Source: M3007 sp043764095 (GTDB lineage: Bacteria; Bacteroidota; Bacteroidia; Chitinophagales; Saprospiraceae). Taken from it: a DNA stretch of 64,000 bases. The notes beneath the pieces are model-generated. The model saw nothing but the letters and a program-made list of their open reading frames with translations. It had not been told where the DNA came from and did no database searches. Positions 8,024 through 15,274 of this stretch are shown here, piece by piece (positions within the stretch are counted from its first letter, which is position 1; each line of letters begins with the position of its first letter). The stretch spans positions 6,621 through 70,620 of the forward strand of contig JAYUKX010000021.1 in NCBI GenBank assembly GCA_043764095.1, written 5' to 3'. The translations under genes were made by a program, and so were the position numbers.

Positions 8024-8974
8024 ATGTTTGAGAAAATTATCGAAATTGTCAAAGGTATTAAGCCTAAAGTTCTTGCAAAAAAGGACGAATTGGGGTCAAA
8101 GCCCCTGACTGTCTCTGTTATGGGAGAAACAGGTGTAGGGAAATCATCTTTAATAAATTCCCTATTTGGCACAAATCTGCCAGTTGATCATGTTCGACCA
8201 GCAACGAAGGAAATTTATTCAATTCCTGTTAAGTCAAGAGATAAAAAACATGAACTCATTTTTTTCGATTTACCAGGTGCAGGAGAGAGCGAAGAAACCG
8301 ATGAGAAGTACCTAAAAATGTATGTTAAGCAAGCACTAAAAAGCGACATAACTCTCTGGTTAATACAAATTGACAGAAGGGATTATCATTCAAGGAAGTA
8401 TTTGACAAGGTTACTTGGCCTTTTAACTGATAATCAAAAGATCCAATTTTACAATAAAATTACTTTTGTACTTACGAAGGGTGACATACTACAAGAAGGT
8501 AAATGGATTTATGATAGTGAAAATCAAATATTTGCACCAGATAGCAAAATGAAATCTTTGTTAAGAGAAAAGATGAAGTTCTATAAGTCAGAATTTATTG
8601 AAAAATTCATTACTTATCTGAATACGGGAGTAGATAAGCCCGATACTTGTAAAATGCGAGTACCTCGTGAGGAGTTTTTAAGTGTTCAAAAAGGAAAGAT
8701 ATGTAGCAATAAGTTACTTACATCAGAAGATGTAAATATCCTTTCAGAAAAATATCCAGATTGCAAGGATGTTTTTCCAAAGATTTTTGAAAATCAAAAT
8801 GTCGTCCCGGTCTCATCTAGGTATAAGTATAATCTTGTCAAATTGCTTACTATTATTTTGGATAAAAATGATGATGACATGATTTTGCGTATCGAGCACT
8901 TTATTGACCAAGAAACACTTGACAAAGTTGGCAAGGAAACAGCACAAAGCATAGGTAACATTACAATTGTTTAA
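8024..8974 (+). CDS. Era/IRG-like GTPase
   Basis: A protein of 316 residues. G1 GETGVGKSS (34-42), a G2 Thr in RPATKE, G3 DLPGAGES (~84-91) and G4 TKGD (~152-155) define a TRAFAC GTPase close to the Era/YfjP/immunity-related GTPase type. The C-terminal ~150 residues are charged and helical, with no clear membrane helix. It is followed 17 bases later by a small coiled-coil gene, and the pair lies between two attC-like sites. Such GTPases often act as sensors or assemblies in conflict systems; this role is inferred. It is not closely similar in sequence to the GTPase at 2134. Confidence 0.7.
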   Translation: MFEKIIEIVKGIKPKVLAKKDELGSKPLTVSVMGETGVGKSSLINSLFGTNLPVDHVRPATKEIYSIPVKSRDKKHELIFFDLPGAGESEETDEKYLKMYVKQALKSDITLWLIQIDRRDYHSRKYLTRLLGLLTDNQKIQFYNKITFVLTKGDILQEGKWIYDSENQIFAPDSKMKSLLREKMKFYKSEFIEKFITYLNTGVDKPDTCKMRVPREEFLSVQKGKICSNKLLTSEDVNILSEKYPDCKDVFPKIFENQNVVPVSSRYKYNLVKLLTIILDKNDDDMILRIEHFIDQETLDKVGKETAQSIGNITIV

Positions 8975-8991
8975 AAATTAAAATTAAGTCG

Positions 8992-9390
8992 ATGCAAATA
9001 ATAATAATACTATCTGAATTGGAATTTCAAGATTTTGATAAATGGCAGAGTTTTAATCAGAGTCATGTTCCATCTATTAATGTTTTTAAAGATAATAATT
9101 TATATAAAATAACAACTACTGAGCAAATCTTTGCCGATTTCAAGGCATGGAAAGACCTAAAGGCGGAAACATTACAGCAACTTAATGAAAATAAAAAATT
9201 AAAAGAAGAATTAGAAAAAAAGAAAAAAGATAAGACCGAAATTTGGTATAAGGTTGCTGTGATGGAAGCAGTAAAAGAGTTTGCCAAAAACATTGGTGGT
9301 AAAGTTTGGGAAGTGGTCAAGCCGTATTTAGACGATATAACTTGGAGTGAACAAGTTTGGAAATTTATTAAACACTTTTTTGGATTCTAA
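8992..9390 (+). CDS. small coiled-coil protein partnered with the GTPase
   Basis: A protein of 132 residues, family unknown. An N-terminal strand region (~1-45) is followed by a Lys/Glu-rich coiled coil (~55-80) and a C-terminal amphipathic helical part rich in Trp and Phe (ITWSEQVWKFIKHFFGF), which could bind or disturb membranes. It is probably co-transcribed with the GTPase. An effector or anchor role is speculative. Confidence 0.55.
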   Translation: MQIIIILSELEFQDFDKWQSFNQSHVPSINVFKDNNLYKITTTEQIFADFKAWKDLKAETLQQLNENKKLKEELEKKKKDKTEIWYKVAVMEAVKEFAKNIGGKVWEVVKPYLDDITWSEQVWKFIKHFFGF

Positions 9391-9401
9391 GGATGAAAAA
9401 C

Positions 9402-9493
9402 CGAGAACAAAGCATACCTGTCCATGCCGCCCGATTTTACCCGCGCGCAAAACCGCCCTCGCGGGCGGCACGGCAGTCATGCAAACGTTGTCA
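9402..9493 (+). repeat. attC-like recombination site 6
   Basis: A large imperfect palindrome. GCCGCCCG (9426-9433) pairs with CGGGCGGC (9462-9469), extended by GCATACCTGTCCAT against CGGCAGTCATGC, with outer arms GAGAAC/AACGTTGTC. The right end is AAACGTTGTCA. A secondary stem CCCGCG/CGCGGG lies in the loop. It is GC-rich against an AT-rich background and follows the last gene of the array; no similar palindrome was seen after the next gene. Confidence 0.5.
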
Positions 9494-9629
9494 AAAAAAA
9501 CGCCCAACCCAATAACCAATACCTCAAGCATTCATTTCTCAACCTCATCCCACCCAAGCAATACCAAACAGGCCAAAAATCCCCCAAAGACAGATTTTTT
9601 AATGTATTTTTGCTAAGAACAATACTATC

Positions 9630-10616
9630 ATGAAAAACACATTCTTTTTTATAACAGCCAGCCTGCTAGCCGTTTTTTGCAAAAACAATAATACACCTCC
9701 GCCCGTAGAAACAACGGATTCTGGCGAGACAAAAGAAGCATTTGTTGCCAAAAATATAGAAGCACAATTCTTTCCGCCTCAAAAGTGTGAAATACCTATA
9801 CTTGATGATACTACTGCATTAAAGATGTTATTTGCTGGAAATTTATATAAGGATTCAGCAGGTGAGGAAGTCGAATATACCATGCTTTGGACTTGTACGG
9901 ATTGTAAAAAACAAGACCTAAAGGCTGTTGACGAGATGGGAAACAGGTCGTTGTTTATAGACTTCCCCTGTCAGAATACGACTACTTTTACGCACGTTAT
10001 TGGGCATTTGGATGATACAACAAATGGAGTACAAAGAAGGGCAATTTTCTTTTCCAGTTGTTGTAGTGCGCATAAAATTGGAAGAATGGAACCCGGTATA
10101 TTAGGTATTTCAGACTGGGAATTCGCAGAAAATAAGTGGAGACTTATCTCTTTCAATCCTGCTGTTGCCGCTGAAGGAACCTTCCAAACAGCGCATGTAC
10201 CTGATCATATCATGCCCATTGCTGCTGGTAACGAAACAGCATTCGTGTTAAATGGCGGGAATGCTAATGCAGCAGGCCCAACGCATTACTACCTCGATAA
10301 ATATATCTTTGGCAAAGTTAAAGGGGTATGGAAAGTATTGTTATACGACCATGATGCTACTTGCGAAGTACCAGAGCAAGAATTATTGCACTGGAATACC
10401 ACCGAAGCATTTACCACAAATTCAGATATTTTACTCGTTACTCAAGGACACTTTAGTGCATCCGATGAAGACTATGACAATGGGAAAAAAAATAACCCTT
10501 GGTGGAAACGAATGGAGCAATTCGTTCAAAAAACAGGTAAAGAAGATTTCAAAATCATAAGGAAATTTCGATATAGTGGGTCAGCATACAAAGAAATATC
10601 CTTTAAAATTGAATGA
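9630..10616 (+). CDS. hypothetical lipoprotein
   Basis: A protein of 328 residues with a short signal peptide and a lipobox-like Cys17 (SLLAVFC), followed by a polar Thr/Pro linker, so probably a surface or periplasmic lipoprotein. The mature part contains several Cys pairs (TCTDCK, SSCCSAHK) and a beta-rich core with GNETAFVLNGGNANAAG. No family recognised. It lies between the last attC-like site and the sulfur cluster and ends 5 bases from the convergent cysG-tauE gene. It is more likely native than cassette-borne. Confidence 0.6.
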   Translation: MKNTFFFITASLLAVFCKNNNTPPPVETTDSGETKEAFVAKNIEAQFFPPQKCEIPILDDTTALKMLFAGNLYKDSAGEEVEYTMLWTCTDCKKQDLKAVDEMGNRSLFIDFPCQNTTTFTHVIGHLDDTTNGVQRRAIFFSSCCSAHKIGRMEPGILGISDWEFAENKWRLISFNPAVAAEGTFQTAHVPDHIMPIAAGNETAFVLNGGNANAAGPTHYYLDKYIFGKVKGVWKVLLYDHDATCEVPEQELLHWNTTEAFTTNSDILLVTQGHFSASDEDYDNGKKNNPWWKRMEQFVQKTGKEDFKIIRKFRYSGSAYKEISFKIE

Positions 10617-10621
10617 CCCCC

Positions 10622-12148
10622 CTAAACCCCCAAAGCCTTCCACAACACCCAACCACTCCAAAAAACAATCATTGCGCCCACCGCAAACGACATGATGCGC
10701 ACCGGTAAGCGACCAGCAAAACGCGCGCCCAGCGGAGCGGCTACAACGCCTCCCAAAATCAAGCCCGCAATCACTACCCAATGCGATAAACCTATCACAG
10801 AGAAAAAAGCCACTGCACTCGCCAGCGTAACAAAAAACTCCGTCAAACTCACCGACCCGATCACGTATTGAGGACTTTTGCCCTTAGCAATCAGTGTACT
10901 GGTCACCAATGGCCCCCAGCCACCACCACCAAAAGCATCTAAAAAACCGCCCATTGCTGCCAACCACCCCAGGTTGCGCACTTTCCCGCGTTTGGTACGC
11001 TTGATAAAGGCTTTTGATAATATGCGAAAACCTAAAATTGCGGTGTAAATCGCTAATATCGGTTTTAAATAGGCTCCATATTTGCTGCCTAAGACCACCA
11101 AAAGCAAAGAACCCACGATAGCACCAATCACCCCGGGCACTACTAACGCCCGCACTAACCGCCGGTTAATATTCCCAAACTTAAAGTGAGAATACCCCGA
11201 CGCACCCGCCGTAAATACCTCTGCGGTGTGGATACTGGAACTAATGGCCGCAAATGGCACACCCGTGCTCAGCAGACAAATTTGGGTCGTAACCCCATAA
11301 CCCATCCCTAACAGCCCATCGATCAATTGTGCTAAAAAACCAACACCCACATACGTCCAAAACTCGGCAGGGATCGCACCCCAATATCCTCCCCAATCGT
11401 GGAATGGAACATATACCAATACAATATTGAACAACAGCGACAAGAAAAAACAAGCAAATGCAATATTCGCAATACGCCGCCATCTCCGGTCTTTGATGCG
11501 TTCCAGATTTTGGCTCGGTACAATTGACGTGAGCACCTCTTCTCCCGCAGCAATGGAGGCCGTTAGCGTATTCAGGGAGCGCACTTTATCAGAAAAATCA
11601 CCGCTGAGTTGCGATCGAATTTGGGTCATATTTTGTAACAACTCGTCCAATTCCACGGGCAATGCCTCGTTCAAGGTCTCTTTTATGCGCTTGGCCACGG
11701 TCGGCGATTTACCATTGGTCGAAATCGCAATTTTCAAATCACCCTTTTGCACCACCGAACTGAGGTAAAAATCGCAAAGATCGGGCGTATCCGCTATATT
11801 GACCAAAATACCACGCTTATGACATGCCTCGCGTAGATATACATGTAAGGGTTTGTCATCGGTAGCCCCAATAACCAGTTGCTTACCGTCTAAAAATACA
11901 TCGTTATAGGGTGCTGTAACTAAAATCACCTGCGGGAAATCTGCTACATACGCGCGGAGGTCTTCCCGAATTTCGCGCCCTACCAGTGTTACTCGTGTAC
12001 GTGGACTATTGCGCAATACAGCGGTTATTTTTTCCAGTCCAACGTTGCCACCGCCTACAATAAGTACCTCCATTTGTTCCAGTTTTAGGAAAATGGGGAA
12101 TAAGTTATTGCCGCGTACTGGTACGGGTTCGTGTTTAGTAATTTCCAT
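10622..12148 (-). CDS. siroheme dehydrogenase (CysG N-terminal) fused to TauE/SafE permease
   Basis: A protein of 508 residues. Residues ~15-215 are the precorrin-2 dehydrogenase/ferrochelatase fold: VLIVGGGNVGLEKI (28-41) binds NAD, with ISTNGKSPTVAKRIKE later. The domain normally converts precorrin-2 to siroheme. From ~225 a chain of about eight hydrophobic helices (AQLIDGLLGMGYGVT, GFLDAFGGGGWGP) matches TauE/SafE sulfite/sulfonate-type transporters. In one chain it would supply the sulfite reductase cofactor and move a sulfur anion across the inner membrane. It begins 9 bases after cysI. The fusion follows from one uninterrupted frame. Confidence 0.85.
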   Translation of the reverse strand: MEITKHEPVPVRGNNLFPIFLKLEQMEVLIVGGGNVGLEKITAVLRNSPRTRVTLVGREIREDLRAYVADFPQVILVTAPYNDVFLDGKQLVIGATDDKPLHVYLREACHKRGILVNIADTPDLCDFYLSSVVQKGDLKIAISTNGKSPTVAKRIKETLNEALPVELDELLQNMTQIRSQLSGDFSDKVRSLNTLTASIAAGEEVLTSIVPSQNLERIKDRRWRRIANIAFACFFLSLLFNIVLVYVPFHDWGGYWGAIPAEFWTYVGVGFLAQLIDGLLGMGYGVTTQICLLSTGVPFAAISSSIHTAEVFTAGASGYSHFKFGNINRRLVRALVVPGVIGAIVGSLLLVVLGSKYGAYLKPILAIYTAILGFRILSKAFIKRTKRGKVRNLGWLAAMGGFLDAFGGGGWGPLVTSTLIAKGKSPQYVIGSVSLTEFFVTLASAVAFFSVIGLSHWVVIAGLILGGVVAAPLGARFAGRLPVRIMSFAVGAMIVFWSGWVLWKALGV

Positions 12149-12157
12149 TTTTTTAGA

Positions 12158-13882
12158 TTATGATGCCGCTGCGTGAAAATCTGTTCCCAATATAGTGGCC
12201 TGTACGATTCCTTTGCGAATCACAAAATCGCCGAAATGCTCTCCGCGCTCCCGTTCGCGCGAAAATGATTGTAAAAGTGAGGCTATTTCGTTCAAAAATG
12301 CGGTTTCATCCAGCATTTCGCGGTATAATTTGTTCAATCGCGATCCATCATAAGCACCACCAAGGTAGAGATTATAGTAGCCGGGAGACTTGCCCACCAA
12401 GCCAATTTCGGCGAGATAGGGTCTTGCACAACCGTTCGGGCAACCTGTCATACGGATATTGATGATCTCTTTATCGAGGTTATTGGCGCGCAATATGACA
12501 TCCATTTTGTCGATCAACGATGGTAAATACCGCTCTGCTTCGGCGAATGCTTGCGAGCAGGTATTCAATGCCACACAGGCCAATGCGTTTTGGCGGAGTG
12601 CGGTTTGCTCAAAAGTATGTGCTAATACGCCATATTTTTCCAATACCGCCTCTATTGCAGGACGTTGTTCGGGGTTAATATCACCAATGACGAGGTTTTG
12701 GTTACCCGTCAGACGAAAATCGCCATCGTGGATACCCGCCACAGCGCGCAAAGCCGTTCGGAGGGCATATTTGGGCGTATCCACAATACGACCACCTTCT
12801 ATAAAAAGCATCAGGTTAAAACGGCCATTATACGTTTTTGACCAACCAAATACATCGCCATTGTGCTTAAAATGATAGGGCTGGGCAGGTTGAAAAGTAA
12901 CCGCAGAACGGGTTTCTACCTCTTTTTTAAATACGTCTAATCCCATCCGATCTATGGTGTATTTTAATCGGCTAAATTTCCGATTTTCTCGGTTGCCGTG
13001 GTCCCGTTGGGTGGTAATAATGGCTTCGCAAACCCCAATTACGTCGTTTTTATCGATATAACCCAGTACGTCGGCCAATCGTGGATAAGTTTCGGGCATC
13101 CCAAATGTCATGCCCAAACCACCGCCAGCCGCCACATTAAACCCTTGCAATACACCTTCTTTTTCAATAGCAATCAGGCCAATATCATTAGCAAAAATAT
13201 CGGTATCGTTGTACGGTGGTACGGCCAGTGCAATCTTGAATTTGCGGGGTAAGTAGGTTTTGCCATACACGCGCTCCTCGTCTTTGCCATCTTTTTTGGC
13301 GGCATTGAACGGCTGAGAAGCGTCCACAGGTTCACCATCCAACCAAATTTCGTAATAAGAAGTGGTTTGAGGGGTAAAAGCAGCACTAATGGCCTTTGAA
13401 ATCTCAAAAACCTCCGCGTGTACACGACTTTCATCGGGATTGGGGCTACACATTACATTGCGGTTCACATCGCCGCATCCTGCAATACTATCCAGCAAAA
13501 CAGCATTAAATCCTTTAATAACGGACTTTAATTCGCGTTTTTTAATCCCATGTAATTGAAATGCCTGCCGGGTCGTCAGTTTGATTGTTCCATTACCATA
13601 ACGATCCGATAACTCGTCCATACGCAGCCATTGCGCGGGTGTAGCCACGCCCGCAGGTACACGAATACGAATCATAAACGAGTATAAAGGTTCCAGTTTT
13701 TGGGATTTACGCTCGCTCTCCAAATCGCGGTCGGTTTGTTGGTACGAACCGTGGAATTTGATCAGATTGGTATCTTCCGGGAAAAGCGCACCTGTGATGC
13801 CATTGCGCAAACTCTCTTCCAATGTGCCGCGCAAATAGTCGCTTTTCTCTTTTATATGTTCTACTTCGGATAATTTTTGCAT
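12158..13882 (-). CDS. cysI: sulfite reductase hemoprotein
   Basis: A protein of 574 residues, the usual length for the NADPH-sulfite reductase beta subunit. It has KLTTRQAFQLHGI early, a siroheme-site GCGDVNRNVMCSP, and the 4Fe-4S/siroheme ligands in ACVALNTCSQAFAEAERYLP and RMTGCPNGCARPY. It reduces sulfite to sulfide with electrons from CysJ. In this operon a DUF2490 gene and two palindromic regions separate it from cysJ, so it may have its own promoter, though none was clear. Confidence 0.93.
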   Translation of the reverse strand: MQKLSEVEHIKEKSDYLRGTLEESLRNGITGALFPEDTNLIKFHGSYQQTDRDLESERKSQKLEPLYSFMIRIRVPAGVATPAQWLRMDELSDRYGNGTIKLTTRQAFQLHGIKKRELKSVIKGFNAVLLDSIAGCGDVNRNVMCSPNPDESRVHAEVFEISKAISAAFTPQTTSYYEIWLDGEPVDASQPFNAAKKDGKDEERVYGKTYLPRKFKIALAVPPYNDTDIFANDIGLIAIEKEGVLQGFNVAAGGGLGMTFGMPETYPRLADVLGYIDKNDVIGVCEAIITTQRDHGNRENRKFSRLKYTIDRMGLDVFKKEVETRSAVTFQPAQPYHFKHNGDVFGWSKTYNGRFNLMLFIEGGRIVDTPKYALRTALRAVAGIHDGDFRLTGNQNLVIGDINPEQRPAIEAVLEKYGVLAHTFEQTALRQNALACVALNTCSQAFAEAERYLPSLIDKMDVILRANNLDKEIINIRMTGCPNGCARPYLAEIGLVGKSPGYYNLYLGGAYDGSRLNKLYREMLDETAFLNEIASLLQSFSRERERGEHFGDFVIRKGIVQATILGTDFHAAAS

Positions 13883-13913
13883 TGTATGATAATTAATTTT
13901 TTAAAATTTGCTA

Positions 13914-14236
13914 AAAAGGGTACACTTTTTTTGGCGAAAAAAAGTAGGAAGTGAGCATTATTGCACTAAATTCCAACTTTTTGAAATTTTCAAGTGGGGC
14001 TTTATCATAAAATTTTCAGGTGCAGCGCACCGCAATATTTGTAGCAAAAATCGGCGAAATCAAGGTTGAAGGTGCAGCGCACCGTAACATTAATTCAATA
14101 TTGCGGTGCGCTGCACCTTCAAAACGCGGATATCGCACCATTGCTACAAATATTGCGGTGCGCTGCACCTTTTATGAGAAACCCTGAATTTTTAAGTGGG
14201 TAACACTCTTTTTATAGAAAAAAAGTGTACCCTTTT
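13914..14236. repeat. nested palindromic repeat block between cysI and the DUF2490 gene
   Basis: Outer inverted repeat: AAAAGGGTACACTTTTTT (13914-13931) against its complement at 14218-14236. Inside is a perfect 29-bp inverted repeat (14018-14046 and 14142-14170) containing GGTGCAGCGCACCG, and within that a 17-bp pair at 14068-14084/14104-14120. The word AGTGCAATAATGCT also occurs inverted at 45.47 kb, and a TTTGTAGTAAAAATCAAG variant near 35.95 kb. It is a non-coding species repeat and can fold into a long cruciform or act as a bidirectional transcription end. Confidence 0.75.
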
Positions 14237-14879
14237 AAAAAATTTTGAACAAAACCGTAGTTCTAAAAATATCAGACTTCAATTTTGCTGTTTCATTTCG
14301 TTTTTGGAGGATGCGTAAATACCCCATTTCCAAGGAAATATGCCGCGTAAATCTATATTCAGCACCAACATATATCCTATTTTGGTCAAATAGATCGGTA
14401 TGCGTCATTACTTCATCTATGGCCTTAAAAACCCATTTTTTATTGGGCTGATAATTACATTGAAGCCGATACCGCCATCTTGATCGAAACCGATAGTCTG
14501 TTTTGTTGGCATTTTGTAACCAGCGCTGTTCTGTACGGAAACGATGGCTAATTTCGATGGTTTTAGTGATAGGCATCCGATAATGAAATTCCTGAAATGG
14601 GCGTATTTCCTTCAAACCGCCAGCGTAGGAATAACTCACCCCGCCCGCAATGGCCGCTTTGGAATTGATCCACCACCGCAAATGAGTATGCAAAATAAAC
14701 TGCACATGATCGTTATTGTCCAATCTTTGTCGCTCGTCTGCTTCTACATGCAATTCTAGTTTGTTTTTGAAAGCATACTGCACATAAAGCCTTACCCAAT
14801 AGACGTTTTGTTGTGTCGGTTGTGCCGCCGCTATTTGGCAAAAAAGACATAAAAAGGTGATAAATGCCGCTAATTTCAT
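14235..14879 (-). CDS. DUF2490 family outer-membrane-type protein
   Basis: The preferred start at 14879 gives 214 residues with a classical signal peptide (MKLAAFITFLCLFCQIAAAQ). The mature part has alternating strands such as NVYWVRLYVQYAFKNKLELH and RWWINSKAAIAGGVSYSY, and ends RTTVLFKIF, as in DUF2490 beta-barrel proteins. The frame stays open for another 83 codons upstream, but that part is repetitive non-coding DNA (see the cysJ-end duplicate). It lies inside the sulfur operon. A role in sulfur uptake is possible but not shown. Confidence 0.7.
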   Translation of the reverse strand: MKLAAFITFLCLFCQIAAAQPTQQNVYWVRLYVQYAFKNKLELHVEADERQRLDNNDHVQFILHTHLRWWINSKAAIAGGVSYSYAGGLKEIRPFQEFHYRMPITKTIEISHRFRTEQRWLQNANKTDYRFRSRWRYRLQCNYQPNKKWVFKAIDEVMTHTDLFDQNRIYVGAEYRFTRHISLEMGYLRILQKRNETAKLKSDIFRTTVLFKIF

Positions 14880-14888
14880 CAAGAAAAC

Positions 14889-14933
14889 TAATAAATATCC
14901 TCTAAGAACCGCCGTTGCTTTTTCAAATCTTTT
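14889..14933. repeat. duplicate of the 3' end of cysJ
   Basis: The 45 bases here match 15276-15320 at 43 positions. The other copy encodes the last residues of CysJ (KQRRFLEDIY plus stop). The copies are direct and 387 bases apart. This one is read in another frame as the spurious N-terminal extension of the DUF2490 gene. Confidence 0.85.
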
Positions 14934-14941
14934 GACTTTGA

Positions 14942-15264
14942 CCAGCAATTTCCCGTGTGGATCAAAACACGGCATGATAGGAGAACGGATTAAACGGATT
15001 AAACGGATTTGAACGAATTTGAACGAATTTTTTAAAAAAATCCGCTTTAATCCGCTTAATCCGTTTAATCCGTTTTCCCATATTGCAACACGGTGTATGC
15101 CACATGGGAAATTGCTGGACTTTGACACGATTTTGAGATAACAGCCTAATATTTTTTATAGTGCAAAAAAATACCGTTAACTTATTGATTATCATTTATT
15201 TACAGAAAAAATATTTAATAAAATATATCATTATCAACTACTTATCTCAAAATCGTGTCAAAGT
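14942..15264. repeat. two adjacent palindromic elements downstream of cysJ
   Basis: Element A (14942-15118): ends CCAGCAATTTCCCGTGTGG and its complement at 15100-15118 (one mismatch), enclosing 26-bp inverted arms built of AACGGATTA units (14984-15009 and 15049-15074). Element B (15119-15264): perfect 23-bp inverted ends containing ACTTTGACACGATTTTGAGA (15119-15141 and 15242-15264) around 100 AT-rich bases. No gene is inside either. They look like MITE or REP-type insertions. Confidence 0.75.
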
Positions 15265-15274
15265 CATCAAAAGA

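Noticed and set aside
1..9629. Prophage or conjugative element origin of the accessory region
   Set aside because: No phage structural, integrase, relaxase or transfer genes are visible; the repeated attC-like sites explain the layout better.
14880..15128. N-terminal 83-residue extension of the DUF2490 gene
   Set aside because: It consists of the duplicated cysJ end and palindromic repeats, and a proper signal peptide starts at 14879.
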